Source: Cladocopium goreaui (Eukaryota > Sar > Dinophyceae > Suessiales > Symbiodiniaceae). Taken from it: a DNA stretch of 64,000 nt. A program made the position numbers and the translations under genes. The stretch covers positions 844,027-908,026 of the forward strand of contig CAMXCT020000458.1 of the NCBI GenBank assembly GCA_947184155.2, given 5' to 3'. The notes beneath the pieces are model-generated. The model worked only from the letters and a program-made list of their open reading frames with translations, was not told the DNA's origin and did not search any database. Shown in pieces: positions 1 through 11,746 of this stretch (its first letter is position 1; each line of letters starts with the position of its first letter).

Positions 1-1109
1 TACTGTGTGCTCTTTTTGGCCACCCCTATGTTGGAGGTGCAATGCTTCCGGCATCTGTCTGTTGGTCCAGACCACCTCTGACAGGCTGCAGAACTGCAAA
101 AGCAGCTGAGCGCCCAGTTGCAACGGGTTTCTGCCAGGCAGCTCGCTGGAGTGCAACTTGGAGGAAAGAAATTAAAACCTTATGGCTATCTGCTGCTATC
201 TGCTACTATGCCACTATGCTATGTCCCATGCTATATCCTTTGTATTCACTTGCAAGTCGCTGGTCCTTTATCGGGAGAGCATGAGAAGTCCATAGAAGTC
301 CTCTTCACTCTAGCACTCACGGACATGCTGCATCTCACTGACCAGTTCAGGTACTCTGAAGTTGTCAAACTCGAGCTGCAGTTGCAGGACCAGCTTCCAA
401 CCATCAAGGCACTGACGCTTAAAGAGCACGTTGAAGTATTGGGGCGCATCCAGAGGTTTAAGATTCGAATACTTCTAGTCGGATTGACGGCAATTGTCTT
501 GAAGACTAGAATGCCTTTGCGAGGTTCAGACATGTTCAGACGGTTTAATCCAAGATGGGTTGTAATTGTTGTTTGAAAACTTGTAGCTTCAGCAAGCACA
601 GAACACCTATGAACAAACCATAACAAACCGCACGGCCTTCATCAGTTTTGAGGATTTTGAATGCCTTCCCTTGAAAGTACCCTAGGTCCGCCTTTGGCGG
701 CTGTTGTGCTGCTGTGCTCGCTGCGGTTTCTGCCGCCGGCTGCCACTCATGTTACTCGCTGTGGAGTCGGGAGGGGGGAAGATTGCATCCAGGATGATTA
801 ATGGGTTGATCTGTGAGTTGATAAATGGGTTGAGTGGAGCAGGTTCGGTGCAGTCCGTGGTCACACCATGTTACACCCACATGTATGCACGCAAGGTTGT
901 TGAGCTTGTCGTAGGTAGGAAAGACACCGAAAGTGTGTGAATTTATATGATCAATATTTTAGGGCCAGGAATGGGCTTTTGGCAATGCTGTTCTCGTCAC
1001 AAAGTACCTTTATCCTTTGTCCCATCTTCTTCTCCTGCTCTGCAATAGTCGATGTCTCATTGCATGACATTGCATTTGTACATATTTGTACTGAGTGATT
1101 TTGTCCCAG
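1..1109 (+). other. Left edge: possible exon fragments, no resolved gene
   Basis: No gene can be modelled here. Two stretches on the + strand look protein-like. About 85-160 reads AAELQKQLSAQLQRVSARQL, a heptad-rich, coiled-coil-like segment. About 290-480 is open and reads as an alternating helix (LTDMLHLTDQFRYSEVVKLE). They may be exons of the gene that continues to the right or of one that starts outside the window. The rest (600-1,109) shows no coding sense on either strand. Confidence 0.25.
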
Positions 1110-3065
1110 ACACTTTCTATCCGAGGCTTCAAACGCTTCTCCATCGAAAGCAGCATGAACTCTGATGAAAATACACTCCTGCATTCGCTGCGGCGCTGTT
1201 TGCCCGAGAAACTCCTGCACATGAAGAGTTTGACATAAAAACACACTGCCATTCAAAGTTTCTTTTGAAATTGTGTGCTTCTTGTTTTAAATCACCTTCT
1301 GAAATGGAGTGAAAGGGGTTGTCAGCCCTACAACGAATATAATGAATCCAATATGCAGCAGGCTGGCGATGGATTGATGAGAAAGATCACACAGATGAGA
1401 GAGCAGGGAACCCAGCTCAACGTTTCGTGGTACGAGATGTGAAAGACGGACCAGCTGGCTACCAAGCCAAGGCCAACTGATGCCAGATTTTGCTTGAAAA
1501 TTGGAAGTGCAGGATGATCACTCAACATGTTTTTCATAAAATGTCCATACAATGCATAAAAAAAGATCATTGGGCCATATTGGGCCTTTGGGCGGGACTG
1601 CAGATGTTCTTTCGCAGCATTTGTTCCAGGGAAAACACGTTTCCTGAAGAGCTGATTGCTCCTTGGCCTGGCACTTAGCTGGTGTCAGGATGTGACAGGA
1701 TGTGACAGGTGAGAAACGGTGAGGATCTGGAGGTTGCGAATTACACGGTAGTTGGGGCATGTTGCGGCTGCCAATTGTGCCGTTGTTTTGGATATTTCAT
1801 GATATTTCATATCTGAATGCGGGGTTTTTGTTATGTTTTGTTGTACTGTACTGTACATTTGAATGTTGGAGGTTGAACATGCAATGTGTACAGCCCAAAT
1901 CCATCCCAATCCAGCAGGAAAATGCAGGGACGCAGTCCAGGTGTCCATTCAGCTCACCCGTGCAACAGTCAGGCCGAACAACGTGCCTACAGCCACAGAC
2001 TCAGCCTCTGTTTGCTTGTCTCCCAGGGTGTGGGGCTGGCTTCAAAGGGCAGTTGTGGGGCTGTAACCTGTAACCATGTCCGCTGTTTGTCGACATGGCA
2101 TGCATTTCATCAGGGTGCTGAGTAATCAGCCGGTGTCTATAGTTACATGTCAGGCCATGTTCAAGCTGCTCTCCACAAGCGTGAAGCGGAAGGTGGGAAT
2201 TAAGATGCTTTGGCTTTGACGCTCCAAGCGACCCCAAGGCCAAAGTGTTTTCGGACATGGTGCAGGTTGCTGCATCTATAGCAGTGCATCCGCCAAAGTC
2301 ATGGGCCAAGCATTGCGAAGCGTTGGTGAAACTTTGCCAAGTTCATGACCGAGCCCAATGCAGAAGTGGCCAAACGAAATGAACATGTCTTTGATCGCAA
2401 TTTTTGGAATAAGCGAGTGCTAACTTGAAGTTATGTCAGATTCCGGTTCTCCGATTTAGGAAACTGCAGCATACTTTTTTATACTTTTTTGCTGTTCACC
2501 CAGCCGTCAACCAGTTATCACAGTCATCACAGTCATCACAGGTCATCACTCACTTGTATCATTTTGATTCATCTTGTATGAAACTTTCAGGTATTACGCG
2601 CTGATCATGTTCCTGGCAGAGTGGTTGAGATGTCCAGCGGCTTACAAGGCTCCCTGTCTGGGACAAATCCAATCCGCCAGTGCATTTGTTGATGGATTTT
2701 TGCAATGCAGGCGATGAACATTTACGTGGTTTTCCAGTACAAAGAGGACACGAGTCAATGCGATAACTTAAGCTAAAACTATAGAATTACGTGTTTGATA
2801 TAGTGTTTTGCCTGGGCAGTGTGGTGCTAACAAACAATCTTGCACCGGTTTGCACAGCAACATTATGTTTGGGAGGACTTGGACTTGTTTCGAGAAGCCG
2901 TGGATTGCATAAGTTCTGACCCCGGACTTCCAAACTTTGGCTGCTGAAGGGCTTCTTCCTTTTTCATCCTTTTTCGATGCTGAGTTCCGGGAACACCGGA
3001 GCTGTGGGTCCCCGTGGTGGCCAATGCGCCCAAGAAGGGATGGTCGGGCCCGAAGATTTTGCATT
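1110..3065 (+). CDS. Unassigned multi-exon gene (partial model)
   Basis: Function not recognised. At least three segments have clear coding sense. Exon 1110-1238 follows a CCCAG acceptor and reads TLSIRGFKRFSIESSMNSDE and onward to a stop at 1236-1238, unless it is spliced earlier. Exon about 1349-1440 contains GLMRKITQMREQGTQLNVSW and ends at a GT donor inside GAGATGTGAAAG. Exon about 2200-2370 contains DPKAKVFSDMVQVAASIAVH followed by PPKSWAKHCEALVKLC. Weaker candidates lie at about 2591-2670 and 2975-3060 (for example ELWVPVVANAPKKGWSG). All are on the + strand, like the next four genes. Splice phases between these exons were not resolved, so they may belong to more than one gene. Neither the start nor the end of translation is certain. 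Confidence 0.4.
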
Positions 3066-3079
3066 GCCGCTCGTAATTG

Positions 3080-4061
3080 CATGTATGTAACGTATATATA
3101 TGAATTGTATGTGATGCATTATGATATGATATGATATATGTATGATTAATTATAATATATTATGTATATGTAGTTGCCTCTGTGAAGATCATCAATCTAG
3201 GAGCGATGTGTTTGCTGCTTTCTATCCGCATTCAACCTGACCTCAGCCTGTGTCAACCTAACTGTGCAGATGGATGCAGATGGTACAGTTCTGGACTGTT
3301 CACGGTCGTTATGATTTGTTCTGATACCCTAGTAAGATTATACAACATCATATGTAATGTAAGATCCTAGCACAAAGAACAGTCATGATCCAAACTCATG
3401 TAAGTCGAGTCAATGTTGAGTGAAAGTGAAAAAAACTATGAACACGTGATGATACAGTACCGCCTCACAAATCTCTACAACTTCTGACAGTGAAACCATG
3501 GCGGCTCCGGCGTGATCCGGGGTCCTGGCGTCAGACTCAGGCCTAAAGCGTATTCAATGGGCAACCAGTGTCCCGGACGATTACAATCTCCGAGCTTGGC
3601 GGGTTTGGGTATTTGAGGGGGGCATTCCCGGGCATCTCAAAGAACATGTCCAATTTCTACCGCATGCTGTGGTTGCAAGTGCAATCGAGTAGTTACATGA
3701 TTTTGCATGTCAACTTTTCAGTTGATGAGTGCTGTGTCATTGTGTTGCCAAAGATTTCTGGGAGAGGACTGAAGCTGCCAACAGGTACATAGCAGCTTAC
3801 AAGAAGTACTATGGTCCCGCAGCGCTGTGTTGCTGACAGTAGCCTTGGCATTGTGTAGTTTCGCTATGCTTGATTGGCAGGGGAACTGCAAGCAATGACT
3901 TGCCGGGGAGGTAGAGTTGAAGCCACAAAATTGAAGACATCACATTGGATTGCTTCCGATCAGTATAGTATGTTTGAAGATGGTTTACCTTTAAACTTGA
4001 ACAGTTTTGAATTGTTTTTGTTTGGAGCTAGCTTTCGAGTGTTTGGACGTGCCCAACAGCA
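3080..4061. other. Intergenic or intronic spacer, AT-rich
   Basis: No convincing exon was seen on either strand. About 3,090-3,175 is a TA/TG-rich simple-sequence stretch. A weak open segment follows an AG at 3,877-3,960 but has no supporting neighbour. The stretch ends just before a candidate start codon at 4,062. Confidence 0.4.
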
Positions 4062-7000
4062 ATGGCTCAAGTAGAGCCGATAGGTCCGGGTAGGTGAGAC
4101 TGTGCCATGGAGGGCACAAATCCTACAGATGGCAGTGAAGCTTTCGCCACTCGAAGAATATCCGCTGAGTAAACCTCGGAAGAGTCATTTTGTGAATGGA
4201 AAAACCAGAAACTGCAGACAAAGATGACAAAGGTGACAAATATGACAAAAGCATGCAGGACCAAATTTCTGGCCTTACATATATACATACACACACATTT
4301 ATATGTATATATATATATCGAATCACCTTGGTTGTTGTTCATTCAATCTGTGGGGATTTTCGCTCAGGTCACCTATGGCCGTGGCTTGCTGAAGATCTTC
4401 AACACAGGGAAGAACTTCGGATTTATTTCGCCAGTCTTCAAAGGTGAAGACCATGAAGGTCCACCACTCCCTTCCTCAGTTGACGAAGGCTTGGCTCTTG
4501 TTGAACGTGTTGAAGCATTGATTAGAAATGAGTCGTATCGAAATAGTCTGTAATAAGTTGAATTTCGAACTTGTTTTTCCCTCTCCTCCATTGTATCACA
4601 CAAACAATCAGCACTCACTCCTTCATTGAGGAGCCAATGTATTGTTTTGCCAGGCATTTGGTTTTTTGGGAACCATTCACTACCTATGCGCGCGAGTTTG
4701 GGGGTTGAACTCACCTTCGAGATCTGGGAGAACTCACAGGCCAGGGTCAAATAAGTGAATTGGTGCTGACTCTTTGGATCTGCCTTTAAAATCGTAAAAA
4801 GCTGCAGAATCTGCAGAGCAAGCCAAAATGATTATGTAGATATTATATATTTATAAATGCATGATTCAAAGCATCAGCCTTGACCCTCCCAATCCATGGT
4901 AGTGAGCATTGCTCAAAGCAAAAACGCTAGATTTCCCGCAGATTTGGATTTTGCATATTTTGCCGAGGGTTTGAAGCTGTTTGAAACTGTTTGAAATGTC
5001 GTGCCTCAGGGGAAGGCACAAGCGAGGAGTGTCCAGGTGACCTCAGAACCAAGCGCAGTTGTGCCAGTGGAGCAGAAGCAGGAAGCCATGGGGAAGCCAG
5101 ACATGGACACGGGCGGACACAGCACTTGCAGAGTGCCTCAAGGTGTTTCCTGAGGTATTGCTGGATGCTATGATTATCAAATCTTATCAAAGTAGAGGGG
5201 GTATAAACCATTCAGTTATAAAGCAGCTGTCACGCATGTGCCAGTTTTTGACGATAACCATAAGCCACAAGCAAAATGCAGTCATCAAGGGAGTTCGACA
5301 TTGTCAACAAGTCCACAACAATGCTTTTGCATGTGCGTGCGTGGCTTGCACAGGCTCGCAGTGTACAGCAAGTAGGTATGAAAAGGAAACTATTGAACTA
5401 GTGTGCATAGGCAAGCAATTCATAGCACTTCGTTGCTCGAACTAGAACCCATGGGAGTCCTAGAGATTGACAACAAGTGAGACATTGAGATAGAAATAGA
5501 ATGAAATTGAATAATTGTATCTTTACCGAGCAGTTTGATGCACTTTGATCCGTGTCCCTTGGATTCCCTTGGATTCCCTTGGTGAATTGTTGCCAATCCT
5601 CAGGAGGTCCAGCACCAGGTCCAGCACCAACATTCGAAGCGAAACCAGAATCTCCACCCCAACGAGCCCAGAGTTATCTATCCCTCCGTGTATGTGTCGG
5701 ACGTTCCTGTTGAATGGAACGAGGCCAGACTTGCAGCCGCAATGCCGTCAAAACAAATTCAGGAAAAATCGCAGGATATGTGAGTTGTCACTATAAATAT
5801 TGCATACTGATGCACAATGATACACATTGTCAAGTAACTTAAGTATTTCATTTAGATTATAGGTTTGTTTTTTTGGTTGCAACCCACCTGAAGCATCCTG
5901 AAGCTTTCAATGGCTCTCGAATCCCGGCAGCCACGGTTTTCAGTCGGTCGAATCTGTCAAGCTTAGGCTGCCATCCGCAAGCTGCATCGGCAGCTAGGGC
6001 TGAATCCAGACATCATCATGGGTTTGAAGTTCTTGCCTTTCACAGAAGTCTCCTTAGGCGGCAGCTGGTTGGCGCTTTGAAGCAATGTTTGCAAGATGTT
6101 GCAAGTAAAAGTCAGCAAAAGTACATTTAAAAGTACCATTTGATCTATTTTGTTCATGTTTATCATTTAATTTATGCATTTTCAATGCCCATTGTTGCAG
6201 ACTCATTGGTATTCTGTCAGAATGAACAGCCTTCCAAAATCTGACCTTGGCAGGTTTGGCTGGCACCAAAGGAGAGAAGCAGGCGACTCCAGTGACGGGC
6301 TCTGTGATTTTGCGTTACGTGAATGAGGAGGCTGCGAACGCCGCCGTGGAGCGGCTGAAAGGCCATCCGATTCAGACCTCTTCCGGAGTCACGAAGCACT
6401 TGGGCGCCAAGCATGCGACACCGCCGAAATGGGTGGTACAGAGGAAAGCGCAAGAAGACGAGGCAAGACTTGGATACCTGAGATGCCGGAGACGGAGACA
6501 TCCTGACTCTTTTTCTCTCTTTTTCTTGAATATGTTGAACCGTTGAACCGTTGAACCATTAGGTGTACGGTACGTTCAAAACTCTGGTAGACCACTTTAA
6601 TTACTATAGGGAGTGCTCACTTTGTGTTTGGAAGGTGCACCAAACACTGCGTAGCGATAGGCCCCATCCAACAGCATTACCTATTGAACAATTGTGCAGA
6701 ATGTTCACATCTGGAGTTGTGTTACACAAAGTTGCGTACATGCAAGAGGCAAAATTAAAGAGACCCCGGGCCCTAGCGATACCCTAGCAATACATAGCAA
6801 TACCCTTTGATCCCATTTGTTAGAGAAGTAGTCTCAGACCAGAGATTGACCCTTTCCTATCCTTTCCTTTTCCTTTCCTCCTATCCTCATCCTTTCCTCT
6901 CCTCTTCCTCTGCCCTACAAAGATTTGTTCCTCTATCTTCATACATACAAAACCATGTGTAGCGATAGGCCCCAAACAAAAACGTGTGTGTGTGTGTTTT

Positions 7001-8908
7001 AATAAGCAATGCGAAGACAAGTAGTTTTGACATGTTTTGACTGCAGCTCATTTGATGTTCAGAATTGTTTGGCCATGACATCAATGTGAGTGTGGGCAGC
7101 GTTTCCAACTGTGCGCAGGCCAAAAAGGTCACAGGTCATCACATCTTCGACAAGTCACATGGGCAGAAGCTCAAGACCTCCGAGGGCCAGAGCCAAAAGG
7201 TCTCTGGCATCGTGCACAGAGTTTCTATGGCTGGCTACGGCGTGATCAAATCCCCCGAATGGGGAGAAATCCTGTGGCGGCAATTCGAGCTTCCGACGAA
7301 TCTGCGATGTTTGCAATTCACGGACCGTGCCAAGTTTATCGGACAAGTAGAGCACAGAGAAGAGTACCGGCGCCTCAAGGACAGCTGATACTTGAGAGAT
7401 CTTGAGAGCTGTAGCAGCCAGGTAGAGAGTGACTTGTTATTGTTTCATGATAGCCAACCAGAATACGGAACTTGTTTTGCCATCGTAGCAGACAGGCACA
7501 TATGTTGCCTTTTTGCACAGGGACTAAACATGACATTGACATGCATTATGTAAAATGCAAACGAATGTTTACAGACATTTCACAAAAGAATTAGGCACAG
7601 GGCAGACATTTGCAATGCAATGGCAGCCGGTTCGGTTGTAATGAAAGAAATTGATATATCCAGACAACTCCAGCACACAGTTTGCCAAAGGCATAGGCAT
7701 AGAGCAGTTTTTCTTTGAAGCAAGTCTTGCGCCGAGAAGCGTGAAACATGTGAAACCTTCTCTCCCTTTCCAGGACATGGTAGGAAAGCAGGTAGATGCT
7801 GAACTCTACAAATTGCCCGATGGACAGCTTCGAGCCTCACATGTTCGAGTCTCACGTCCGGTGTTGGAAAATGTGGATGACGAGGGCATGCCAGCGCTTG
7901 AAGGCCAAGCTGATGAGGACCCGGAGCCATAGAACAGCCTGGGCCTTGTCCTGACAGTGCATGGCAAATGAATATACATACACACATGCATATTATGTAT
8001 ATAATAATATATAATATATATATATATATCCATATATACATAATTACATAATCGGTATATGTAAATATGATGTGGGGCAGATGACGCTAGCAGCCGCTAG
8101 CACCAGAGTGCTTGGAGGATTCAGATTGTCTCCGTTTTATATGTATATATATATATTATTCAGAAGGAATCAGTTTGACAGTTCACACATTTGGATAGCC
8201 AAAGCTGCATCTCCGATCTTGACAATGGCCAGGAGCCACCAAGCTTCCCTCCCGTTGGCATGATGCCCTTTGGCCCTGGCATGCCGCCATTTATGGATCC
8301 ATCCTTTGCGATGATGGGAATGCCACCACCCTGGGCCATGGGCAGCTTGGCTGCGACTGCAGCGGCCCACAATTTGTCCCCGAAAGCTTTGGGTTGTCCA
8401 TGGTTGTCCCTTTCCCCGCTGTCATGTTTGATCCTGTCTCAACACTGAGTTACAGATTAAGAATGTGTAATAAGACAGATTGACGCAGAATTGCTTAATG
8501 TTTCTGTGCAACCAGGTGTCGCATAAACTGCATGAAAAGTACAAAATCTTTGGGATAGGACATGGCCATTGCAGCTGGTGGTTTTGCAATTTTGCCTGCC
8601 TGCCTCACTCGTAGACGCACGCCTCCAAGTGGCTAACAGAGCCGCCCTTGTAAGGAAGAAAGGAAAAGAAAAAGGACAAGAAAGATAAAAAGGACCTGGC
8701 AATGGCAGCAATGGGTGTAAGTTGGGAAATTAACACTGCAGACTGGAATTGCAGATTATTACAGATTGACAAGGTTCACCTTCAGACAATCATGATTGAT
8801 CATGATTGTGGGAAGGAGAAGAAGGAAAAGAAAAAGAAGAAGGAAAAAGCCGGCTCTGGCGAGGATGCGAGGCCAAAGAAAAGGAAGATTGACGATGATG
8901 ACTTCTAG
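4062..8908 (+). CDS. RNA-binding protein with cold-shock and RRM domains, lysine-rich tail
   Basis: Multi-exon gene for a nucleic-acid-binding protein. The first cold-shock domain is assembled from exons 4368-4443 (GLLKIFNTGKNFGFIS), 4654-4739 (GVELTFEIWENSQ; GC donor) and 5010 to about 5115 (GKAQARSVQVTSE), and the phases agree. An RRM-like domain follows from exons 5604-5723 (VYVSDVPVEWNE; GC donor), 5967-6047 (LHRQLGLNPDIIMGLKFLPF) and 6283-6462 (GSVILRYVNEEAANAAVERL; GC donor). A 24-base exon is possible at 6563-6586. A second cold-shock-like region comes from about 7107-7340 (GYGVIKSPEWGEILWRQFEL) and 7774-7908 (VGKQVDAELYKLPDGQLRAS). A Pro/Met-rich linker (8233 to about 8361) and lysine-rich exons 8663-8716 and 8816-8908 end in PKKRKIDDDDF, a likely nuclear localisation signal, then a stop. 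The ATG at 4062 (MAQ) is a tentative start. Role in RNA binding is inferred from the domains; the target is unknown. Confidence 0.72.
7982..8050. repeat. TA-rich microsatellite in an intron
   Basis: A run of TATATA and related dinucleotides lies between two exons of the cold-shock/RRM gene. A smaller one lies near 8,140-8,158. Their only clear effect is to produce spurious short ORFs. Confidence 0.8.
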
Positions 8909-9084
8909 ACCTGGTCGCGCTGTGGAATTGAGCCAGAGTCAAAAAAGTGCAACGTGGGAGCCTGCAAGACTTATGACATCTCATTGTGGCCGAATCATTT
9001 TCTGATATGTCCTCATACTGTATATGTCCTCATATATGTCCTACCATGTTCTACCAAATTGAACTGTTCGGGCATTGTGGGCAT

Positions 9085-11212
9085 CACTGCAGTCGATGTT
9101 TTGGCGAGCCCGCACAGTGCAGAACAGCTGTGGGAATTCTCCGCCAGGTCTGGCGGCGATGATGGATATTGGGAAAGAGGACCGGCAGTTGTTTAAGCCT
9201 TGTAAACATGAAATCGCTTCTACTAATCCTTTATTACTAAACCCCCCCCATAATAAAAACTAGGTTCCATCTCCAATTTTGGAAAATTTCAGGTTCGCAA
9301 ATTTGACTTTTAATTGATTCCCTTTAGAACACAATTTCAAAATAAAGCTATTATTTATGGGTTTCACCCCCTAATCATAAAAACTAGTCAACCCCGGGGT
9401 GTTTTTTATTAGGGTCCGTCCGAAAATTTTAGTTTTTATATAAGGGTCTTTAATTTAATATCAGGGGCAAGCTTCGAAATCCAATTTTTGGCAATATTTT
9501 AATTTCGTGATAAAAGGAAATTTAATTGATGTTGAAATCGAAAAAAGTTTTTTTTTAAATTAAGGGTTTAGATTTACTATTCGGGGCAAGCTTCGAAATC
9601 ATTTTTGGCAATATTTTAATTGCGTTATAAATGGACATTTAATTGATTATGAAATCGAAACAAATAGTATTTTATATTAAGGGTTTAAATTTATTATGAG
9701 GGTTCGCTTCAAAATCCAATTTTTGGCAATATTTCAATTGCGTTATAAAAGGAAATTTAATTGATTTTGAAATCGAAAAAAATAGTTTTTTTTAATTAAG
9801 GGTTTAGATTTACTATTCGGGGCAAGCTTCGAAATCATTTTTGGCAATATTTTAATTGCGTTATAAAAGGACATTTAATTGATTTTGAAATCGAAACAAA
9901 TAGTATTTTATATTAAGGGTTTAAATTTATTATGAGGGTCCGCTTCGAAATCCAATTTTTGGCAACAATTCAATTGCGTTACAAAGGAAATTTAATTGAT
10001 TTTGAAACCGAAAAAAAAAATATTAAGGGTTTTGATTTATTATTAGTGACCGCTTTGGTTCCCTAATAATAAATACCCCTATAACAATAAAAACTACCTG
10101 AGGTGTTTATTATTTGGGGAGGGGGGGTTAGTATTAGGGGGAGAGGATTAATGCCATTTGCTGCCCAAATTTAAGTGTCTTATTTTTCTTGAGGCTTCGG
10201 TGTGTTCTCCTTTCATCCAAAAGGTTGTTGCTCTGTTATAACTCTTATGCTTTGTCATGCAGGAGTACGGCTTGATGATGGACTCAGAGATAGGAATCTA
10301 TGCGATGCGTGCTGAGGCACATTCAGGCTCATGTACAGGATTACAGGTGTGTCAAGAAAGGTTCAAAGATGCAATAGGAATCATTCAGAATATGATGGAA
10401 AGCTGCTTTGTTATATAAGCTTTGTATTGGAAGCGTTTCTGGATTTTCCCTAAGCTTTGCCTGACCGAAGGCGTGACATAGCATGACATAGCATGACATA
10501 GCATGACATAGCAAAAATCGAAGTCAGGAACTACAAGGACCCAATTCTAAGCCATATGTAGCCCTCCATCTCACCTCAAAACCATTGCATTTTGTAGCTA
10601 GTGCCTTGATGCCTTGAAGTTTCTTTGAATGACCCCAATGGCGCTTATCCAGTCGCTTATGTTGCTTGAGACAGAAGGTCACACAAACCCCCCCAATTTG
10701 CAATGGTCCTGGGAGGGAGATCTGTTATGACCTGTTGATATTTAGTGAATCTACTCTTTCCATATTTGCGCTCTTATGTATATAATTATATTGTATGAAA
10801 TATTAGACAGAGAGAGAGAGAGAGAAAGTCATTTGTTTGTACGTGTATGTGTTTAATTTGTTGGTGAGCGCTCAGCATTTGGCAAAGGCTTCCTCAGATG
10901 AAGCCTGCGGTGCTGATGGCACGTGGTCCAAGCTCCTTGGCCCAACGAGTTCAGTTAATGACCTGGTGATATATGGTAATATGAGAGAACTCGGAGTCAT
11001 CCCAACTCACCTGGGCAGAACTGCAGTTTAGTGATTAGTGCAGTTTAGAACCAATTCGTAGGAAAATTCGTGGAATAGAGAGATGGCGAACCTGAGACAT
11101 CCGAAGCCTCCACACATCCCAGGCTCTTGAACCGGATCCAAGCCTTTGAGAGACGGAAGGCCCAGATAGCGCAAAGCAGACTTCATCGCTGCAGGACTTT
11201 CACAGGACGTAG
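9085..11212 (+). CDS. Unassigned small multi-exon gene
   Basis: Function not recognised. Four segments join in phase. Exon about 9,085-9,189 reads AEQLWEFSARSGGDDGYWER and ends GPA before a GT donor. Exon 10263-10346 reads EYGLMMDSEIGIYAMRAEAH (AG acceptor, GT donor). Exon 10898-10948 reads MKPAVLMARGPSSLAQR (AG acceptor, GT donor). Exon 11097 to about 11212 reads LLNRIQAFERRKAQIAQSRL, a basic helix. The last three exons are all phase 0, which supports the model. The first intron contains the AT-rich inverted-repeat element at 9.2-10.2 kb. The gene may continue into the PH-like ORF that starts at 11,747, but no junction was found. No domain could be named. Confidence 0.45.
9218..10155. mobile_element. 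AT-rich element with terminal inverted repeats and internal tandem units
   Basis: The stretch has sharp edges in base composition. The left end (about 9,221-9,262) contains ctaatccttt, ttactaaa, a run of C and ataataaaaac. The right end (about 10,103-10,152) contains gtgtttattat, a run of G, ttagtatta and gaggattaat. These are imperfect inverted copies of each other. Inside are repeated AT-rich units with shared blocks such as ggcaatattttaattgcgtt, aagcttcgaaatc and tttaattgattttgaaatcg. They are arranged as an alternating longer unit repeated about twice. No ORF of note is present, so it would be non-autonomous. A clean target-site duplication was not found. It lies in an intron of the unassigned gene around it. 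Confidence 0.6.
10478..10513. repeat. Short tandem repeat, 11-bp unit
   Basis: The unit catgacatagc is repeated head to tail about three to four times within an intron. A (GA)n run also lies at about 10,808-10,826. Confidence 0.8.
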
Positions 11213-11746
11213 GTCAGGTCTTTAAGTGTCAAATCATGGGTCGCAGGTCAAGCCTACGCTTTATGAACAAGATTCAAGTTTGATTTCAAAGCATGGTGGC
11301 AAAAGGGAGGGGCATTGACAAGAATGCAGGGTTAACAATGGTCCAAGCTCAATGCTGCTGAGATTTGATAGGTTTGGCCTGGGGCAAGGGTCTCGCCAAC
11401 ATTGACTACGTACGACTTTGGAAGTTTCGTTGGCCCGGCATGTTGCAACGCGTGACAGCTCATGACTTTGCGCACAAAGATACCCGAAGCACACACAAAT
11501 AACAGACAGCATGTAGAAGGAGGATGAGTCAAGACAGTGTGTTTTTTTCATTTTTCATCCGCAGTATGCATTGTCCATGGGCTTGTTTGATTTTGTTATT
11601 GCGCACTTGCTTTCTCATGCCACCCTGGGCTATCTATGACACTGTGTGGTCACGTTGGCATCTAGGCTGCTATCACACACCAGCCCAAGATTTGCCAAAG
11701 GCGTGTCAGGCACATTCTGTGCCGCACAGGGGGTCATGCTTCAGCC

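Noticed and set aside
4050..4071. Relict dinoflagellate spliced leader ahead of the cold-shock gene
   Set aside because: Only about nine bases (tggctcaag) match the leader's end; the upstream part does not. The match may simply be the MAQ start.
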